Shown here in pieces: positions 61,114 through 64,000 of a stretch of 64,000 bases of DNA (the stretch's first letter is position 1; every line of letters starts with the position of its first letter). Below the pieces are notes generated by a model. That model did no database searches. It had not been told where the DNA came from and saw only the letters and a program-made list of their open reading frames with translations. The position numbers and the translations under genes are program-made. Source of the DNA: Sphingobium sp. (GTDB taxonomy: Bacteria; Pseudomonadota; Alphaproteobacteria; Sphingomonadales; Sphingomonadaceae); the NCBI GenBank assembly GCA_003248935.1, contig QFQF01000005.1, positions 128,722 to 192,721 on the forward strand, written 5' to 3'.

Positions 61114-63132
61114 ATGCCCATCCGCTTCCGCCTTTCCCTCGCGGCCCTGCTGCTCGCGGGCACATCCGTCCAGGCAGCCACACCTGCCGCATCCGGCATC
61201 GGCGCGCAGGTCGATATGCTGCTCGCCACCCTGCCGCCCGCCCTCACCGCACCGGATCAGGTGAACGCACGCTGCGCGGCGCTGCTCGATCTGGGGCAGA
61301 GGGCCCGCACGGCGCTCGAGGCACGAACCGGCAAGGCGACCATGGCACGCGATTTCGCTGATTACGATACGCTGGGCCTCGTCCTGGGCGACGGCAGCGG
61401 CGAGATGCAACTGGTGTCGGAAACCAGCACGTCGAAGCCGGTACGCGAAGCGGCCGAAGCCTGCGTGCAGAAGCTGTCCGACGCGATCACGGCGGTCGGA
61501 CTATCGCGCCCGATCTATGACCGGCTCTCGGCGATCCCGCACAAGGGACTGGACGCGAAATCGGCCTTCACCCTCGACAAGATGCTGACCAACTACAAGC
61601 TGGCCGGTGTCGACAAGGATGATGCGACCCGGGCGAAGGTGGCGCAGCTGCAGAAGGAGATCACCGAGACCGGCCTGCTGTTTTCCAAGAACATCCGCGA
61701 GGACAAGGGCGACATCCCCCTCAAGCCCGCCGAACTCGCCGGCCTGCCCCAGGACTATCTCGATGCGCACAAGCCCGGAACGGACGGCCTTGTCCACCTG
61801 ACCTTCGACTATCCCGACATCTTCCCGATCCTCGATTTCGCCAGCATCCGGGAAACGCGGCGGAAAGTGACGACCGCCTTCGCCAATCGCGGCTATCCCG
61901 CGAACGAGGCAGTGCTCAAGACGTTGCTCGAGAAGCGCTACGACCTCGCCCGCACGCTCGGTTATCCGGACTATGCAACGCTGGTGACGGCCGACAAGAT
62001 GATCGGCAATCCGGAACGCGCCGCAAAGTTCATCGAGGACGTGAACGTCGCCGCGAAACCGGGCGCGGACGCCGACTATGCGGAGCTTCTGGCCTTCGCG
62101 AAGACGGTCGACCCGGCGATCACGCGACTGGAGCGCTATGACAACAGCTATATGAGCAACCTGCTGCGCAAGCAGAAATATGCGGTCGACGCCGCCGAGG
62201 TGCGCGAATATTTCACCTATGACAAGGCGCGCAAGGGCATCTTCCAGCTGGTCCACGACCTGTTCGGCGCAGACATCCGTCCCTGGGACACGCCGGTGTG
62301 GGACAAGAGCGTCACCGCGTGGGAGCTTTACGACCACGGAAAGCTGGTCGGCCGCTTCTACCTCGACATGCATCCGCGCGAGGGGAAGTATAACCATGCC
62401 GCACAGTTCCCGATCCGCACCGGCATAGAGGGGCGGCAGATCCCGGTCGGCGCCCTCGTCACCAACTTTCCCGCCACCGGTCCGATGGACCATGACGACG
62501 TCACGACCTTCCTCCACGAGTTCGGCCACCTGATCCACGATCTCTATTCGGGCCATACGCAATATGGCACGCAGTCGATGGGCAACCTGCAATGGGACTT
62601 CATCGAGGCGCCGTCGCAGTTGCTGGAGGAATGGACCTGGGACTATGACACGCTGAAGGGCTTTGCCTCGAATGCGAAGGGCGAACCGATCCCCGAAGTG
62701 CTGGTCAGGAAGATGAACGCCGGTCGCCATTTCGGCGAGCCGGGCATGTGGAAGGGGCAGCTTGCCTATTCCGCCGTGTCGCTGAATTTCTACAACCGCG
62801 CGCCCGACTTCCCGCTGGGGCCGATGTATGACGAGCAGATTGCCCGCTACTCGATGTTCCAGCCGATCCCCGGCACCCACCCCTATGCCAGTTTCGGCCA
62901 TCTCGACGGCTATTCGGCGATCTACTACACCTATGTCTGGTCAAAGGCGATCGCGCTCGACCTGTTCACCAAGTTCAAGGCGGCGGGCATCCGCAATCCG
63001 CAGGTCGCGATGCAGTATCGCAAGCTGGTCCTCGACCCGGGCGGATCGGAGGATGCGAACCGGCTGATCGAAAGCTTCCTTGGTCGCCCGCTCAGCCTGG
63101 AGGCGTTCAAGCAGGAATTGCAGACCAAGTAG
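61114..63132 (+). CDS. M3-family peptidase (dipeptidyl carboxypeptidase/oligopeptidase-like)
   Basis: A 672-residue zinc peptidase with a signal peptide (LSLAALLLAGTSVQA), so likely periplasmic. The zinc site is FLHEFGHLIHDLYSG, with the third ligand Glu in IEAPSQLLEEW. The substrate region near the end, FGHLDGYSAIYYTYVWSKAIALD, is the M3 signature, and the length fits Dcp. It should trim short peptides. GGGAG lies before the ATG. Divergent from nadD, convergent with the PiuC-like gene. Confidence 0.93.
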   Translation: MPIRFRLSLAALLLAGTSVQAATPAASGIGAQVDMLLATLPPALTAPDQVNARCAALLDLGQRARTALEARTGKATMARDFADYDTLGLVLGDGSGEMQLVSETSTSKPVREAAEACVQKLSDAITAVGLSRPIYDRLSAIPHKGLDAKSAFTLDKMLTNYKLAGVDKDDATRAKVAQLQKEITETGLLFSKNIREDKGDIPLKPAELAGLPQDYLDAHKPGTDGLVHLTFDYPDIFPILDFASIRETRRKVTTAFANRGYPANEAVLKTLLEKRYDLARTLGYPDYATLVTADKMIGNPERAAKFIEDVNVAAKPGADADYAELLAFAKTVDPAITRLERYDNSYMSNLLRKQKYAVDAAEVREYFTYDKARKGIFQLVHDLFGADIRPWDTPVWDKSVTAWELYDHGKLVGRFYLDMHPREGKYNHAAQFPIRTGIEGRQIPVGALVTNFPATGPMDHDDVTTFLHEFGHLIHDLYSGHTQYGTQSMGNLQWDFIEAPSQLLEEWTWDYDTLKGFASNAKGEPIPEVLVRKMNAGRHFGEPGMWKGQLAYSAVSLNFYNRAPDFPLGPMYDEQIARYSMFQPIPGTHPYASFGHLDGYSAIYYTYVWSKAIALDLFTKFKAAGIRNPQVAMQYRKLVLDPGGSEDANRLIESFLGRPLSLEAFKQELQTK

Positions 63133-63153
63133 GACGGCCTGACGGCGGAACTG

Positions 63154-63840
63154 TCAGGCGTCCGCCCACCGGCGCAGCAGATTGTGATAGATGCCGGTCA
63201 GCCGGATGACCTGCGCATCGTCGTGCCCGCGATCGGCCGCCAGCGCCTGAACGCTGCTGTCGAGGTCGAACAGCGTCTGCCGTTCGCCGTCGTCGCGGAT
63301 CATCGACTGTATCCAGAAGAAGCTGGCCACCCGACGGCCGCGCGTCACCGGCTCGACCCTGTGCAGTGAGGAGGCCGGGTAAAGGACCATATGGCCGGCG
63401 GGCAGCTTCACCTGTTGCACGCCGAAGTGGGTTTCGACCGTCAGTTCGCCACCGTCATAGGCGTCCGGGTCCTCCAGGAACAGCGTCGCAGACAGGTCGC
63501 TGCGCACGCGGAAATCGGTGCCACGCTGGATGCGGACGGCGTTGTCGACATGCGTCCCGAAGGTCTGCCCGCCCGCGTAGCTGTTGAACAGCGGCGGAAA
63601 TATCTTGAGCGGCAACGCCGCAGCGATGAACAACGGACTACGGGCCAACCCGTCCAGCACCATGTCCCGGGCCTGCGCCGCCGCTGGTGAATCCTCGGGC
63701 AGTTGCAGGTTGCGCTTGGCCAGAGCCGACTGATGCCCGGAGGTCACATTGCCATCCACCCAGTCCGCTGCGTCGATCAGCGCACGCAGCCGTGCCACCG
63801 CATCAGCGGCAAGCACGTCGGGAATGGCGATCAGCATCAC
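63154..63840 (-). CDS. piuC: PKHD-type Fe(II)/2-oxoglutarate dioxygenase (PiuC/YbiX-like)
   Basis: A 228-residue cytoplasmic dioxygenase. The iron site is His and Asp in TFGTHVDNAVR and a distal His in SSLHRVEPV, with the 2-oxoglutarate-binding Arg nearby in VTRGRR. The C-terminal segment QTLFDLDSSVQALAADRG is typical of PiuC. Homologues are Fur-regulated and lie next to siderophore receptors. A minus-strand terminator lies only about 10 bases upstream, so its transcript may come through from an upstream gene beyond the window. Confidence 0.9.
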   Translation of the reverse strand: MMLIAIPDVLAADAVARLRALIDAADWVDGNVTSGHQSALAKRNLQLPEDSPAAAQARDMVLDGLARSPLFIAAALPLKIFPPLFNSYAGGQTFGTHVDNAVRIQRGTDFRVRSDLSATLFLEDPDAYDGGELTVETHFGVQQVKLPAGHMVLYPASSLHRVEPVTRGRRVASFFWIQSMIRDDGERQTLFDLDSSVQALAADRGHDDAQVIRLTGIYHNLLRRWADA

Positions 63841-63849
63841 ATTTCATCC

Positions 63850-63889
63850 TTGGAAAAAGCCCCCACAGCCCATAAAGGCTGTAGGGGCA
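63850..63889 (-). terminator. Terminator-like hairpin just before piuC
   Basis: CCCC-ACAGCC pairs with GGCTGT-GGGG (one bulged A, six-base loop). On the minus strand it ends in GCTTTTT, the shape of a rho-independent terminator for a gene reading toward piuC from beyond the window. Confidence 0.65.
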
Positions 63890-64000
63890 GACGCCCGGAC
63901 GGACAACGTCCTGGGTCACGAAGGAAAGCGAGATTTGGTCAACAGATCTCTATGCGCCGACATTGAGCGGCGAGGCATGCATTCTGAGCCAGATGGCTTC
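63890..64000. other. Window-edge segment without an assignable gene
   Basis: On the minus strand a frame from the edge reads into a TAG at about 63950 (EAIWLRMHASPLNVGA then stop). It could be the last 16 residues of a gene cut by the window, but composition alone cannot confirm it. Confidence 0.25.

Noticed and set aside
1..64000. CRISPR array, insertion sequence, prophage, toxin-antitoxin or defence island
   Set aside because: No regularly spaced repeats, transposase or integrase motifs, phage structural genes or defence-type gene sets were found in reading all 64 kb.

Overview
The window is chromosomal DNA of a GC-rich alphaproteobacterium, most likely a sphingomonad (Sphingomonas or a close relative). 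This is inferred from the MucR/HU pairing, the high GC, the CCA-encoding tRNA, the nadD-rsfS-rlmH-envC block, the TonB-receptor/phytase operon and many small conserved sphingomonad-like proteins. I see no insertion sequence, prophage, CRISPR array or rRNA. Coding density is high, and the long antisense frames are high-GC shadows.

Layout. 1-7 kb: secreted GH3 beta-glucan glucohydrolase, a small unknown gene, an ABC-F ATPase and catalase-peroxidase KatG with a clear terminator. 7-10.3 kb: a regulatory and nucleoid block with a zinc-less MucR-type protein carrying a histone-H1-like tail, HU, a zinc-ribbon miniprotein, a winged-helix regulator with a 27-bp palindrome upstream, and tRNA-Val(TAC). 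10.3-19.7 kb: cardiolipin synthase, aldo/keto reductase, APC amino-acid permease, GMC oxidoreductase and an autotransporter. 19.8-22.8 kb: a peroxide-stress block of kinase, OhrR, secreted esterase and Ohr, with two matching operators between the divergent genes. 22.9-28.2 kb: DUF4269 protein, threonine/serine dehydratase, an iron-type operon (DUF3649, PepSY membrane protein, DUF3325, DUF4198) behind a Fur-like site, and a periplasmic cyclophilin.

28.2-34 kb: a complete tripartite RND efflux operon (adaptor, pump, outer-membrane factor). 34-44.3 kb: M1 aminopeptidase, CoA-transferase, a TonB receptor/beta-propeller phytase operon with a Pho-box-like site, and an OPT transporter. 44.5-51.2 kb: small protein, HerA-type ATPase, HtrA-like protease, HflK/HflC and an Mrp-type Fe-S carrier. 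51.2-54.4 kb: a second PepSY operon, with DUF2271, DUF4198 and the flavin transferase ApbE. 54.5-64 kb: methyltransferase, DUF1489, MgtE, PpiB, a paired REP element, an EnvC-like activator, RlmH, RsfS, NadD, an M3 peptidase and a PiuC-type dioxygenase.

The most interesting unit is the second PepSY operon. Its secreted DUF2271 protein carries a D-x-x-T-G-A-T motif like the FMN attachment site used by ApbE, and ApbE is encoded two genes downstream. Together with a Fur-like palindrome upstream, this suggests an iron-responsive, covalently flavinylated extracytoplasmic electron-transfer system. The parallel PepSY operon at 24.7-27.5 kb and piuC at the window end point to the same iron theme. Secondary leads are the zinc-less MucR/H1-like hybrid, the palindrome before the winged-helix regulator, and the phosphate-regulated phytase/TonB receptor pair.
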